From positions 49,012,001-49,076,000 of the forward strand of contig NC_134539.1 in assembly GCF_050624435.1 (NCBI RefSeq): 64,000 bases of DNA, written 5' to 3'. This document shows, one piece after another, positions 44,783 to 56,075 of the stretch (position 1 is the stretch's first letter; each line of letters opens with the position of its first letter). Under the pieces are notes generated by a model, which saw nothing but the letters and a program-made list of their open reading frames with translations, was not told where the DNA came from and searched no databases. The position numbers and the translations under genes were made by a program. This DNA is from Tenrec ecaudatus (taxonomy: Eukaryota; Chordata; Mammalia; Afrosoricida; Tenrecidae).

Positions 44783-44980
44783 CCGTGGTTCTCAACCTTT
44801 CTAATGCTGTGACCCTTTCATACAGTTCTTCATATTGCAGTGACCCCCCCCCCAACCATAAAGTTATTTTCTTTGCTACTTCATCACTGTCATTTTCCTA
44901 CTGCTATGAATCAGGCGACCCCTGTGAAAGGGTTGTTTGACCCCCCGGAGGGGTCGCGACCCACAGGTTGAGAACCACTG
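44783..44980 (+). mobile_element. SPIN-type hAT, deleted form (198 bp)
   Basis: The ends 'cgtggttctcaacctttc' and 'acaggttgagaaccactg' match the longer SPIN copies, as do 'aaccataaagttattttc' and 'gaggggtcgcgacccac'. About 270 internal bases are missing relative to the copy at 11279-11746. Flanking 8-mers (CATTAGAG / AACTGGCG) do not match convincingly. Confidence 0.75.
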
Positions 44981-44984
44981 AACT

Positions 44985-46470
44985 GGCGGAAAGTTATTTG
45001 TTTCATCGGTGCTATACTTACTGCACCCTGATTGGCTCGTCTCTTCCTTGTGACTCTTCTGTAAGGGGATGTCCAGTTGTCTCCAGATGGACTTTGGGTC
45101 TCTACTCCGTGCCCCCCCCCCACACCCTCATTCACAATGATATGATTTTTTGTTCTTTGATGCCCGATACCTGATCCCATTGACACCTCGTGATCACACA
45201 GGCTGATGTGCTTCCATATGGGCTTTGTTGCTTCTCAGCTGGATGGCCGCTTGTTTACCTTTCAGTCTTTAAGACCCAGATACTATATCTTTTAATAGCC
45301 AGGCACCATCAGCTTTCTTCATCACATTTGCTTATGCACCCATTTTGTCTTCAGCGATTGAGTGGGGAAGGTGAGCATCACAGAATCCCAGGTTATTAGA
45401 ACAATAACCTGGTTATTAGAGTAGTACTCCCTTGTGTTGAGCAAGTACTTGAGTAGAGGCCCAATGTCTATCTGCTACATTAATACTTACCATATAAGTA
45501 CATAGATCTATTTACCTATCATTATATATATTTACATATGTACATGCCTGCATTTAGACCTCTATAAATGCCCATTTGCCTCCTAGTTCTTTTCTCTATT
45601 TCCTTTTACTTTCCTCTTGTCCCACTATCATTATTTGGCCTTCATTTGAGTTTCAGTAATTACTCTTGGTTACATTGCCCTTGATCAAGCCCTATCAGGC
45701 ATCTTATGCCCTCCTCGCCATTGACTTTAGATCACTTGTTGTTCCCTTGTCCCTGGATTTGTTAACACCCACTTCCTTCCCCCTCCTCTCCTCCCATGTC
45801 CCTTCAGAACCATAGGTCCCATTGTTTTCTCCTCTGGATTGTTTATCCCGCCTATTTTATCTACATAGACATGCAGAGACAATAAGAAGCGCAAAAACAA
45901 GACAGAACAAAACTAAACAAATAAAGGGGAAAAAAACCAACAAAAAAAAAAAAGGAAAAGCCTATAAATAGTTCCAGGTCTGTTTGTTGAACTTTAGCAA
46001 TGTTTTCTGGTCAAATCCCGTGGTGCCAAACCCTGGCCCCAAAGTCTATTTTTGGTATTCCCTGGGGACTTCATTGCTTTGCTCCTCTTGCTGCTCTGTT
46101 GCTTGCCCTTAGCATTTCGCCCCGGTGTTGTAGGGTGAGATCAGGCACAATTCCCGCACTGTGCCGCCAGTGTTGTCCCTCATAGTGCTATGGGTCAGTG
46201 AGAAACTTCATGCCTCATGATGGGGCTGGCCTTATGGTCCTCTCTGTGCATTGGCTGCTCTGAGCAGGAATATCATCCTCAGGGCTTAGTGAGTCAGGAT
46301 GTGTTCCACTCTCTCTCCTTCCTTCTTCATTTGCTCGTGTGTGCTCTGACCAGACGTGCCCCTTTCCCTAGCTGTAACTTCAGTGTCCTCTGAAATGAAT
46401 TCTTCTGGGGAGAGGGTGTCCATGTAATTGGGATGGCGGCCAGCCCCACAAACCTTTCTATTTGGTTCCC
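44985..46470 (-). mobile_element. Tenrec L1 3' UTR, antisense, lacking its 3' end
   Basis: The sequence runs antisense from 'aaagttatttgtttcatcgg' to 'tgggatggcggccagccc'. It is otherwise like the copy at 24935-27115. The true L1 3' terminus and A tail are absent: the element starts inside the 3' UTR directly beside the SPIN element, so a deletion or rearrangement is likely. A local inverted duplication ('ggttattagaacaataacc') sits at about 45391-45415. Confidence 0.65.
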
Positions 46471-46479
46471 TAAAAAGGC

Positions 46480-48110
46480 ACCTTTTACCTTATTCCTTAT
46501 ACTTAAATAGCTATCAGATTCAAGTTTTAATTGTTAAAAAGAAAACAGAAAGCTAGGCTAGGATTGGAAAATTCTTTTGAGCATGGTACCAAAGGGAAAT
46601 CACATAGAAAAAGTCTGATAGATTTGATTATTCCAATTTAAAATTTTTGTAGGGCAATGTACAAGCAAATTAGTTTAAAAGGACAAAGATAAACCAGAAA
46701 GTTATTTGCAAAATAGATAACAACTAATAATTGAAATTACTACAGTTCAAAGAGCTCGTTCAAATTGATCAAAGGCAAACTGGAGAAGTGCTAAGAAAAA
46801 GAAAATCCGCTAAGACCAAACAACTACAAATGCCCGATAAGAACGCAAAATAAATGCAAAGGGAATTTTAAAACACCACTTTATCCCTGCCAGATGAATC
46901 CTGATTAAAATAGCCGTGATGACCAGAGGTGTTGATGTTGGGGAGCAGGCTTTCTGCTGATCAGAGTGTAAAGTGGTGAAAACATCTGTGAGACGTTCTG
47001 GTCAAATGTAGTAGTGTCAAATGTAAATAGCTTTTCTTGTCTCAAAACAAGCCCACACAGAAGAACACCAGCCTGTGTGATCCAAGACTTGGAAAGAATA
47101 AAATCCAGGCTCAGAGGAGTGAACTGTATTAGAGCTTAAATTCTGATGGGCTGATTTGCAGAAGGCTACCAATGACAGTGAAAGGCCAAACTATTTACAG
47201 AGTCCCCATAGGAATTAAGCTCCCATTGAATTCCCTCAGCCCATTGACCGTGGAACAGCCTTCACCTCAGACAGATGCTTCAGAAAATGAATCAATGCAG
47301 ATATAGTTAGGTTAAATTTGAACATCTTAACATTTGCTTTCCTGTTTATTTTTTTCATTTGTTCTGGCTTTATTATCTTCTGTTTTCTTTGGGATTGAGG
47401 GTTTTCTACATTCTATTTTGTTATGGTTGTTGGGTTTTTGTTTTGCATGATTTTCTTTATATGAAATCTAGAATAGATAAATCTATAGAGATCAACTAGA
47501 ATAATAGTTGCTTAGGGTTACAGAAGGGGAGTTGGGGGTGGGGGGTTGGAGAACTAAGAACAGTGAGTACAATAATGAAGAAAATGTTCTAAAATATATT
47601 GTCGGGATGACTGCACAATTCTTTTTCATATAGTCAGGCCATTGAATTGTATGGTATGTGAATCACATGTCAATGAAACTATTAAAAATTAAACATTTTT
47701 AAGTGAAAGTAGCTTTTAATCCAACAATTTCACTTCCAGGAATGTACTGAGTGATAATTGCAAACATGTATGCAGATTTGATAAGGATAGTAAAAACCTG
47801 GAAACCTTCTAAATATGTAACAGATGATTGGTTAAATAAATTATAAATTATGAGACAAACTTTTAATACAGTCATTATTGACATGAAAATGTACCCAGGA
47901 CATGTTGATGAGTGAAAGAAGCATATTATAAAGCTATATTCATAGTTTGATTCTATTCTAGTAACCCTGTGAGTTGTGCCCCAAAAAAGTATTGATCTAG
48001 ACAGACAGACACACCCCCACACAGACACACACACACATGCACACACAGACACTCATCACCAAAATGGTTGTTTATCGGTAGAAGAATTTCTGGAGGTTTC
48101 AACCTACACT
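46480..48110 (+). repeat. L1M ORF2 end and 3' UTR fragments
   Basis: Ordered landmarks of a mammal-wide L1M are visible: 'caaagagctcgttcaaattg', 'aaaacaccactttatccctg', 'ccaacaatttcacttccagg', 'gattggttaaataaattata' and 'catgttgatgagtgaaagaa'. The 3' UTR-like part near 47500-47690 lies out of order, which suggests two fragments. A CA-rich run lies at 48006-48050. Confidence 0.6.
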
Positions 48111-48719
48111 TTCTTCACTAGATCTTGATATTCTCTGTCTGTCTATCCCTTTCTCCCTCTCCGTCTTTCGCAAAGAAATAAGCTGCAGAGGGGGTGGGCA
48201 GGGAGCTGTGTGCTTTGGTTTCCATGGTATCGGACTTGTTTATGATGTCACCCACCCACAAGCTGGGGCAAAGAGAAAGACACACCCCCTTTCCTCCTTC
48301 AGTTTCATCAGCAACGCTCATGTTAAGCAAGAGGCCCTTAAAATACTATTCAACTGACTACTACTGCCACTGGTTTCCTCGTAGACACATTCAAGGGGAA
48401 AATCCGAAAGTGAGATTAGAAATTCAAAGGGGGCATTGAGAATTCTTTCTTTACTTCCTTTCAACCCAGGTTAAATACTGACTCTGATTCCAAGGTAATG
48501 TGGAACTTCAAGATAGTCATTTCTGTTCTGCCCAACTGCAATTACAGGTCTTATGTCAGAGCCTTTAACTATTTTCCCTAGTTAACCTCCATCTATTTCT
48601 GTGTTTGAGCGTAGCTCCTTCTAGCACGAAGGGGAGGTATACTTTACAGTGTAACAAGACACATAGGCTATAATATTAAAGGCGATGGTTAGGGGAAACT
48701 GGAAATGTCAAGACTTAAC

Positions 48720-48850
48720 TTGCACACAGTGGCTGTAGCAAGGGGCTCGTGCACAGTAACAATTGTGAGGGTGGCTCAGGACTGGCAGGCTTCACTCTGC
48801 TGTACACGGGTCGCCATGAGACAGAGCCAGCACAACAGCCCTGAACAAGA
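48720..48850 (+). repeat. RTE-type LINE 3' terminus
   Basis: 'ggctcgtgcacagtaac', 'cttcactctgctgtacacgg' and 'gtcgccatgagacagagcc' resemble the terminal bases of RTE/AfroSINE tails. Small and diverged. Confidence 0.4.
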
Positions 48851-49112
48851 ACTTGCCCGAGAACTCAAAGCCCTAGTTCAAAGATAAACTCAGTGGCTAG
48901 CTCAGGCAGGGGTAGATTCCCCAATAGGCAATGTACGCACAGGCTTACTTATGTTTACTTACTATTCTGTAGTGAACAATTCCAGAGAGTTTCACATGAG
49001 TTGCTTAACTTATCTATTGGGTACCCAAATAATGAGTTCAGGACATATCCATTCCCAGGAAAATGAACCAGACTTGCAGTCAGTCAGAAGACTAAGAATC
49101 ACACATTCCAAG

Positions 49113-49504
49113 GGTAGTGTAACCAAGAGGAATTACTGAAACCCAGATGAAGACTGAACATGATAGTGGGACAAGAGGAAAGTCAAAGGAAATAGAGGAA
49201 AAAGCTAGGAGGCAAAGGGCACTTACAGAGGTCTAAATAAAGGCATGTACATATGCAAATATATTTATATATGAGGATGGGGAATAGATCTATGTGCATA
49301 TATTTATAGGTTTAGTATTAAGGTAGCAGATGGACATTGGGCGTTCACTCATGTACTTCGTCAATGCAAGAATACTTTGCTCTATTAAACTGGAATTCTG
49401 TGATGCTCACCTTCTCGACACAATCACTGAAGACAAAGCGGATGAATAAGTAAATGTGGTGAAGAAAGCTGACGGTGCCCAGCTATCAAAAGATATAGCG
49501 CCTG
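49113..49504 (+). mobile_element. L1 3' UTR, outer copy, left part
   Basis: The outer L1 begins at 'ggtagtgtaaccaagagg' after an imperfect TSD (AAGAATCACACATTCCAAG at 49094-49112; AAGAATCACATTCAAG at 51254-51269). A second L1 interrupts it at 49505. Confidence 0.75.
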
Positions 49505-50468
49505 AAGCGGCCATCTAGCTCAGAAGCAAATAAGCCCACATGGAAGAAGCACACTGGCCAGAGCGATCACGAGGTGCCCAAGGGACCAGGTATAAGGCAT
49601 CATGCAAAAAAAAAAAAAAGATATAAGTGTGAGTATGTATGTGTATATATGTGTATATGTATATATGTATGTATATATATGTATATATATATATCATATT
49701 AAATGAAGGGGGAAGTGCAGAGTGGAGACCCAAGGCCCAAGTGTCGACCAATGGAGATCCCCTCATAGAGGGGTTTAGGATAGGAGATGGGTTAATTAGG
49801 GTGTGAGGTAGTATCGATGAAGAACACAGCTTTCCCCCAGATCCTGGATGCTTCCTCCCCCCAACTACCATGATCCGAATTCTACCTTGCAGGGCTGGAT
49901 AGGACAGAGGCTGTACACTGGTGCATATGAGGGTTGGAGGCACAGGAAATCCAGGGTGGATGATACCTTCAGGACCAAGGGTGTGAGGGACGATGCTGGG
50001 AGAGTGGAGGGTGAGTGGGTTGGAAAGGGGGAACTGATTACAAGGATCCACATGTGACCTCTTCCCTGGGAGAGGGACAGCAGAGAAGGGGGGAAGGGAG
50101 ACTCCGGATAGGGCAAGATATGACAAAACAACGATGTATAAATTACCAAGGTTGCACATGAGGGAGGGGGGAAAAGGGAAGGGAGGGGAAAAAAAAGAGG
50201 ACCTGATGCAAGGGGCTTAAGTGGAGAGCAAATGCCTTGAGAATGATTGGGGCAGGGAATGTATGGATGTGCTTTATACAATTGATGTATGTATATGTAT
50301 GGATTGTGGTAAGAGTTGTATGAGTCCCTAATAAAATGTAAAAGAAGAAAAGAGAAAAAAATGATTAGGGCAAAGACTGTACAGATGTGCTTTATACAAT
50401 TGATGTATGTATATGTATGAACTGTGAAAAGAATTGTATGAGCCCCAATAAATTGTTAAAATAAAAAA
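49505..50468 (+). mobile_element. Nested L1 with doubled 3' end (subtype 1, short copy)
   Basis: A 964-bp L1 3' end inserted into another L1, with a perfect 17-bp TSD (AAAAGATATAGCGCCTG) at 49488-49504 and 50469-50485. By eye it is nearly identical to 29031-30013. Both share the TG/TA tract (here 49626-49696), the same point differences and the doubled terminus. The perfect TSD and similarity imply a recent insertion from one source lineage. Confidence 0.9.
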
Positions 50469-50485
50469 AAAAGATATAGCGCCTG

Positions 50486-51253
50486 GGGTCTTAAAGGCTT
50501 GAAGATAAACAAGTGGCCATCTAGCTCAGAATCAATAAAGCTCACATGGAAGGAGCACACCAGCCTGTGAGATAACGAGGTGTTGAAGGGATCAGGTATC
50601 AGGCATCATCAGAACAAAAAATCATATCATTGTCAATGAGGTGGGGAGTGCAGAGTAGAGAGCCAAAGCCCATTTTTAGGTCACTGAACATCTCCTTACA
50701 GAAGGGTCTTGGGGAGGAGACGAGTCAGTCAGCGTGCAAAGTAGCAACGATGAAACATACAACTTTCCTCTAGTTCCTAAATGCTTCCTCCCTGCCCACT
50801 ATCATGATCTCAATTCTACCTTACAAACCTGGCTAGACCAAAGGATGTACACTGGTACAGATAGGAACTGGAAACACAGGGAATCCAGGGCGAATGATTC
50901 CTTCAGGACCATTGGTGAGAGTGGCGATACTGGGAGGGTGGAAGGAGGGTGGGTTGGAAAGGGGTAACTGATTATAAGGATCTACATATAACCTCCTTCC
51001 TGGGGGACAGACAACAGAAAAGTGGGTGAAGGGAGATGTTGGACAGTGCAAGATATGACAAAATAATTTATAAATTATCAAGGGGGAGTGGGGACAGAGG
51101 GGAAAAATGAGGAGCTGATGCCAGGGGCTTAGGTAGAGAGCAAATGTTTTGAGAATGATGAGGGCAATGAATGTACAGATGTGCTTGACGCAATTGACGT
51201 ATGTATGGATTATGATATGAGTTGTATGAGCCGCAATAAAGTGATTAAAAAAA
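50486..51253 (+). mobile_element. L1 3' UTR, outer copy, right part
   Basis: It continues the outer L1 from 'gggtcttaaaggcttgaag' to 'gagccgcaataaagtgatt' and the A tail. Confidence 0.8.
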
Positions 51254-51399
51254 AAGAATCACATTCAAGTCATCTAGCTGCCAGAACATTGTGAGAAGGG
51301 AATGAGAGACTATCTGGGGATGTATCTGTTGTACATCTGCGGAGATAAACACACCTTGAGTCCCAGCTCCTAACAGAAAGGCAGGAAGATTGAGTCTCC

Positions 51400-51514
51400 C
51401 CCAGGTGCCCCAGAAGAAAGGTCTGTGAGCCCCTTGATTAAATGCCAGCCCTGGACAACCTCAGGGAGCACAGTTCTGCTCTGCACACAGAATCAACTTA
51501 ATGGCCACTGGTTA
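51400..51514 (+). repeat. AfroSINE 3' fragment
   Basis: 'gccccagaagaaaggtctg', 'gcacagttctgctctgc' and 'agaatcaacttaatggcc' are SINE tail blocks. The tRNA-like head is missing. A similar fragment lies at about 36005-36105. Confidence 0.5.
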
Positions 51515-51520
51515 ACTGAT

Positions 51521-52019
51521 TGTGGTAGTTATGTAATCTGGTGTCAACTTGAGACTATTAAAAGTGAAGGGGTGGAGTTTAGCCTGTCAATTGGGTTGTA
51601 GCTGGATGACCTCATTTGGAAGCATTACAGAGATAAAGAGGTCACTGGGGGCCAAATCCACACTCTCTGCTTTGTATTCCTCATGACAAGCCACATGGAG
51701 GTACACTGATAGAACCAGAGCCCTGGAACTGGAGGAGCCACGTGGAGACCCACGCCAGCATGGAGATGCTTCCATCGCCACTGGATCCATAAGACTTTCC
51801 ACCCAGTGGCCTGAGATCTACCTACATTTGGTGTTATTGCATGTGTTGGAATTTATAGAGTGGTATCAAACATATGGGGGTAATATCAGACATATGGACT
51901 TGATCTGGACTGGGCTGGAATGTTTTCTTAATATACAATTGCTCTTTGACATAAAGTTCTCTCTTATATACATACGCGTGTCTCTGGCTTTGTTTCTCTA
52001 GTCAAGCCAGACTAACACA
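51521..52019 (+). mobile_element. ERVL-type solo LTR, second subfamily (499 bp)
   Basis: TG...CA ends and a perfect 5-bp TSD (CTGAT) at 51516-51520 and 52020-52024. The blocks 'atctggtgtcaacttgag', 'tagcctgtcaattgggttg', 'agccacgtggagacccacg' and 'gctttgtttctctagtc' define a subfamily shared with 34290-34750 and 62693-62968. It shares 'gtggagacc' and the terminal region with the first subfamily. Confidence 0.85.
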
Positions 52020-52193
52020 CTGATGATAGGCACAAAGATATGAGTCATGACACAGGATGCTTCGTATCTGAGGACAGCCCCGACCCACCATCTTAAAGTT
52101 GGTTCTTGGTCTACAAAGGAGCTCAAGACGAGATCTTAGCTCACTGTGCATCCTGTCCCATAGACAGTTAATAGGGAAAAGTTCTTCTCTTAG

Positions 52194-52503
52194 AACACCG
52201 AGTTATCGGGACTCAGACACCAGCTCAATACCCTGCCTGTCTCTGACGGCTACCTGGATCAGTTCTTTGACCACAGGGCCAGGAAGGCATACTCTCGGCC
52301 CCCTGAACCCCCTTTCCCTCTCAGTCAAGAAGCCATTGGAAGAGGGGGCGGAGGGGAAGTGCTGTGGTGTAAACTACCAAATGAGTTTCAAGAACAAAAA
52401 GCTGTGGTTAAAACAAACCAAAAAAAAAGGCATGGTCCTTATGAAAAAACAACAAGTGAAGAGCTGTCAGGAAATGACCCACGCTTTCTGCCAAACGCAT
52501 TAA
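52194..52503 (+). CDS. Candidate terminal exon of an unidentified gene (103 codons)
   Basis: A plus-strand frame is open from AAC at 52194 to TGA at 52501-52503. A good splice-acceptor sequence (GTTCTTCTCTTAG) ends exactly at 52193, where the frame would otherwise meet TAG. The segment lacks a start codon, as expected for an internal or last exon. It reads TELSGLRHQLNTLPVSDGYL at the start and ends NDPRFLPNALT. The composition is balanced: Pro-rich middle, then Lys/Glu-rich. I do not recognise the family, see no AATAAA soon after the stop, and cannot rule out chance or an old pseudogene. Confidence 0.25.
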
Positions 52504-53679
52504 CCTGAACCAACGTGATGTTGAGACTTGGATCATTTCGAGAAAGTGAGCAAGTTTGTGCCATTTTGCTGGTTTAATCTTTTCATGAACTGTTCTCATA
52601 TTCTGCACTGTACCTAGAAGTTGATGTTTTGCGTAGCATGTAGTTAATTACTTTAACCAGAAGCTTCTACATTAGAGGGATTTCTTCCTTTCAATTATTG
52701 TAAGTTCCCATGTGGACAACTGTGGCTTCTCTGGCAGTTAATTATAGGGGTAGAAATTAGAGAGAAGGAACGCCTATTGAAACATAAAGGATTTACAGAC
52801 CTGGTGGGAGAGGGGGGACCGTGGCTCAAGTTCCATGAAAAAGGCGTTGAGGAAAATCATTACTCATCAGAGCTACTACTCTATACTAACCAAAGTCATT
52901 TGTAATGATTTGAACTTGACTCAATGACTTTGAAAACAGTATGTGTTGAATGGCCATGGACAGAAATTATAAAGCAGATAGCTATGTGTATTCATCTGTC
53001 TATTAATAGATCTCATCTATAATCTACCTAAGAGAAGTGCAGAGGGAATTGTCGATGTTGATCCTAAATTGTAGTCTGAGATACTACTTAGACTCTGTAA
53101 TTATTTCCAATCCTGAGAGTCATCTTTCAAGAGTCTGACAAGCACCACTGAAGAACCAGATAGCAGAATATGCCTTCCCTCTGGCTGTTCACCGGAGAGC
53201 GGACCCGCTCTGCCTGAACCCTAGTGGGGAGCTCCGATCGTTTCTATCTGTTCTTACTGCCCCTCAGCAGCCCACCAGGCCAGACTACTCAAATCTGTCT
53301 CCCACTAATACTTAGGGAACTGGCAGACTCCCACAGCCCACAGCGTAGTGTAGACTATTCTTCCCCCGGCTGCACAGCTCCAGGGTGCCTGAAGTTGTGT
53401 GTTGTAACCAGCATCTTTTCTCTTCCTGCATTCTCTAGGCCTCAGAAAGCAGGGGAGAAGAGAAAGGAAAATTACAATTAAGAGAAGCCACAAGCCTCCT
53501 CTCACTTGACTCATTCTGAGACAGGGAGTTAAGTTGTGGGTGAGGAAAGGAAGTTCAAGTACATTGATCCAGATGCGAAATCGGATCTGCTCTTCCGGTA
53601 GATTCGGCATTTTGACAGCACCCCAGCACTGCTTACAGTGAACGTATCGTGGTTCGTGACATAGCCAGCAGCGAGTAAG
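52504..53679. other. Unassigned sequence
   Basis: No repeat is recognised. It might hold the 3' UTR of the candidate exon at 52194-52503, but nothing confirms that. Confidence 0.35.
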
Positions 53680-53687
53680 GTGTAGGT

Positions 53688-53792
53688 CAGTGTTTCCCAA
53701 AACAAGTGATACCATCTCCTGGGGGAATGGGGGACACTGAGTAATTATTTCCCTGAAAAGTGGACCGTGGGCCAAATACGTTTGGGAAACTG
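53688..53792 (+). mobile_element. hAT-type MITE (105 bp)
   Basis: It begins CAGTGTTTCCCAAA and ends TTTGGGAAACTG, forming inverted repeats. An 8-bp TSD (GTGTAGGT / GTGTAGCT, 7 of 8) lies at 53680-53687 and 53793-53800. This is a Charlie-like miniature element. Confidence 0.7.
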
Positions 53793-54091
53793 GTGTAGCT
53801 AAAAAGGATGATCTCATCCCCCACCATAGCGCCCCTCCCCTGCAACACACATGGACTCTAGCCAGGGACACGATGTTGTTTCTGCCCATGGCTTAGTACA
53901 CAAGCACCCCGATCCAAAGGTCCCCAGGTAGGCAGTGAGTCGTTTTAGGAAATCCTCAGCAATGAAAATCCACAAGGGAAACCCGTTCCAAATACCAGAA
54001 CGTTTTTTCCTGGAATGCACACTGATTACTTTGGAGTATGTAGGGTCATTGGAATTGAATCAAAACAAGGCTACCTGACAGAGATTACAGA

Positions 54092-54097
54092 GACTTT
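54092..54097 (-). terminator. Candidate poly(A) signal, minus strand
   Basis: AATAAA is read on the minus strand in 'ggcaataaagtctctg', followed by a T/G-rich stretch ('ctctgtaatctctgtcagg'). This is a typical cleavage context. It would close a minus-strand transcript that includes the transmembrane-helix segment at 55012-55091. The position is accurate to a few bases. Confidence 0.35.
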
Positions 54098-54299
54098 ATT
54101 GCCATAGCCAGGCGAATGCACTTTTCTACATGATATGCCAATTAACCGGAAGGAAAAGGTGACTTCTAAGGTACTTGAAATGTTTGCTCTTGTCATCTTT
54201 TTTCAAGTGACCTTCTTCACAAAGTGAAGTTCCCACCCAGACTGACATCCACCTCACAGCACGTCAAGAACGAACGGGGTCTGGAGTCGTGAAGGGCAG

Positions 54300-54682
54300 A
54301 CATAGCGACTTCCTTACACTCAGCGATCCGGGGAACTGACTCTCGGGCGTCACTCAGGAACACAGCACAGCCCTACCTGACCTGCAGACTGTAGTCAGTG
54401 TCATACTGTATCTCCAGCGTCTCCAGGTCACAGACACAGAACAAGTCCCATCGCCGGGGAGCCCTCAGCAATGCCTGAGGCCACTCCTGTCAGGCGCGTC
54501 TAGAGAGGGGGCCACAGGTGGAATCCACATGGGGAATGGGGCCAAGATGGGCGTGGAGAAAGTTGCAGGCTGACTCAGTTTGGGACGGACACCACAAACG
54601 TCTCTGTGTAGGCATCCAGAAGCTGTTAGAACATCTGTTGCAGCAGCAGGACATCTTCCCACGCAGCGCCAGGCTGCCATCT
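54300..54682 (-). other. Candidate exon(s) of a minus-strand gene, reading frames broken
   Basis: On the minus strand a strong acceptor (TTTCTCCTCCTCCCTGTCTAG) is followed by two overlapping frames of 63-71 codons. Further on comes a frame ending ETLEIQYDTDYSLQVR, beside a good donor-like CAG|GTAGGG. One TGA separates the two parts in the shared frame. The pieces could be cytoplasmic-tail exons downstream of the transmembrane-helix segment at 55012-55091, or a decayed gene. I cannot name a family. Confidence 0.2.
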
Positions 54683-55011
54683 AGACAGGGAGGAGGAGAA
54701 ATAGAGATGAGACAAAAATGGGCATATGGGTTCCCCACTGTGCACCTGCTATGGGGTGGGGGGACAGCACAGGCGATCAGCTAGCATCCTGGGAGCGGTC
54801 AAGACAGCCATCGCCATCCCTCTCCTTACACGGAGGTGCAGAGTTGGTCAGGCTGGGTTTCACCTGCTAAGTGCACACTGCCGAGGTTATGACAGATGCC
54901 CACCCACAACCCATGGGGCCCTCCTCAATCCCAGCTGTTCTTCAAGACTCCACCCCACCCTCCCTTCATTCCTCACACATGACGGTCACATACCATGCTG
55001 CTGCGAAGGAC

Positions 55012-55091
55012 AGGGATGCCAGAATGATTACAGCAGCCACGGAGCCCAGTCCAACCCCCACCATCTGCTGCAGTGTGAGAGACGCATCTGC
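55012..55091 (-). CDS. Candidate transmembrane exon of an unidentified type I membrane protein
   Basis: On the minus strand, after the acceptor TCCTTTTGTCCTGCAG, the frame reads DASLTLQQMVGVGLGSVAAV then IILASLSFAAAW, a strong single transmembrane helix. A GTATGT donor follows. Short exons of about 80 bases with this layout encode the membrane segment of many immune-type receptors. Joining it directly to the next strong acceptor (54682) would create a stop, so the gene may be decayed or spliced differently. I found no convincing ectodomain exon upstream in the window. The family is unknown. Confidence 0.3.
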
Positions 55092-55099
55092 AGGACAAA

Positions 55100-55869
55100 A
55101 GGACATGCTCAGCTGAGCTGAAGCCACCAAGTCCTGGCACTCTCAGGAGACAGACAGCCAACTGTGCTTGCTCCCCTGGAACCCAAAGGTCCGTCCCAAT
55201 TAATCAGCAATTCCAAGAATGTCTGGTGTGATTTCAGTCTCTGTGGTCTTGCTCTGTACATGAAGAACCTTGGGAAACCACAGTTTCAGGGTTTGGGCTT
55301 TTTCTATACTGTGGGCACACAGTGTGAGCCCACAGCAAAGTGACATGGGAAAGGAAGGCTTGAGCATGCCATACCACATACCATAGCACAAATACTTCAT
55401 GCCGCAGCACACAGATGCCACGGACTGTGCTGGGTTTGTAGATCCTATCTTAAGTCAACTATACATTTTTTTTTTTTAGGAATCTTTTTTTCAGGAGCAC
55501 GTGTCCCTTTTAGATTGAGAAAGAAGCCTTTCTGCCATGATTTGAAATTCTGCTCTGAAAAATAATAGATTACTCAGGTGGTCAAATATAGCAAACACAT
55601 ATTTCTGTTGAACTGGTCCCCTGCCGTTTGCCCCATACTTCAATAAGGGCGGTCCCAGGTGCTCTGCTGTGCCCAACATCCTCTGTTAATGGCTGTAAAG
55701 CCTCTCGGAAGGCGGACATTCTGCCAGGGAGCCTCATCCACCAACTTGGTCATAAAGTCTAAGACGCCCCACTAAGGTGTACACTTAGACCAGTCAGCCA
55801 TCACGTTCTGGACTAGAAGAAAGATCTGGTTTGAATCTGCAAGCACTTATTTAGTACTGACGATGTCTG
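55100..55869. other. Unassigned sequence
   Basis: No exon or repeat is recognised. A short poly(T) run lies at 55469-55478. Confidence 0.4.
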
Positions 55870-56075
55870 TGAGGTACTCTAAGCATCTCATAAATATTGT
55901 TATTTAGTCTCCTAGGCACTCCTTAGACTGGCTATAAAGAACCCCAGGTGGGGACTGGCTAAGCAATCCGCCCAAAGCCACCCAGCTAGTGAACGGCAGA
56001 GCCAGGGTTCAAAGCCCATCTGCCTCCTGAGGCAGCGTGTAAGCACAGAACCTTGTTTTTCGAGCTGAGTGCCAC
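55870..56075 (-). repeat. MIR, antisense
   Basis: 'aagcatctcataaatattg', 'aaagccacccagctagtg', 'aacggcagagccagggttc' and 'aaagcccatctgcctcctg' are clear antisense MIR landmarks, including the core. Confidence 0.75.

Noticed and set aside
53305..53889. 194-codon minus-strand frame with a hydrophobic stretch
   Set aside because: It runs across a hAT MITE (53688-53792), so its middle part is transposon sequence. No splice or promoter context.
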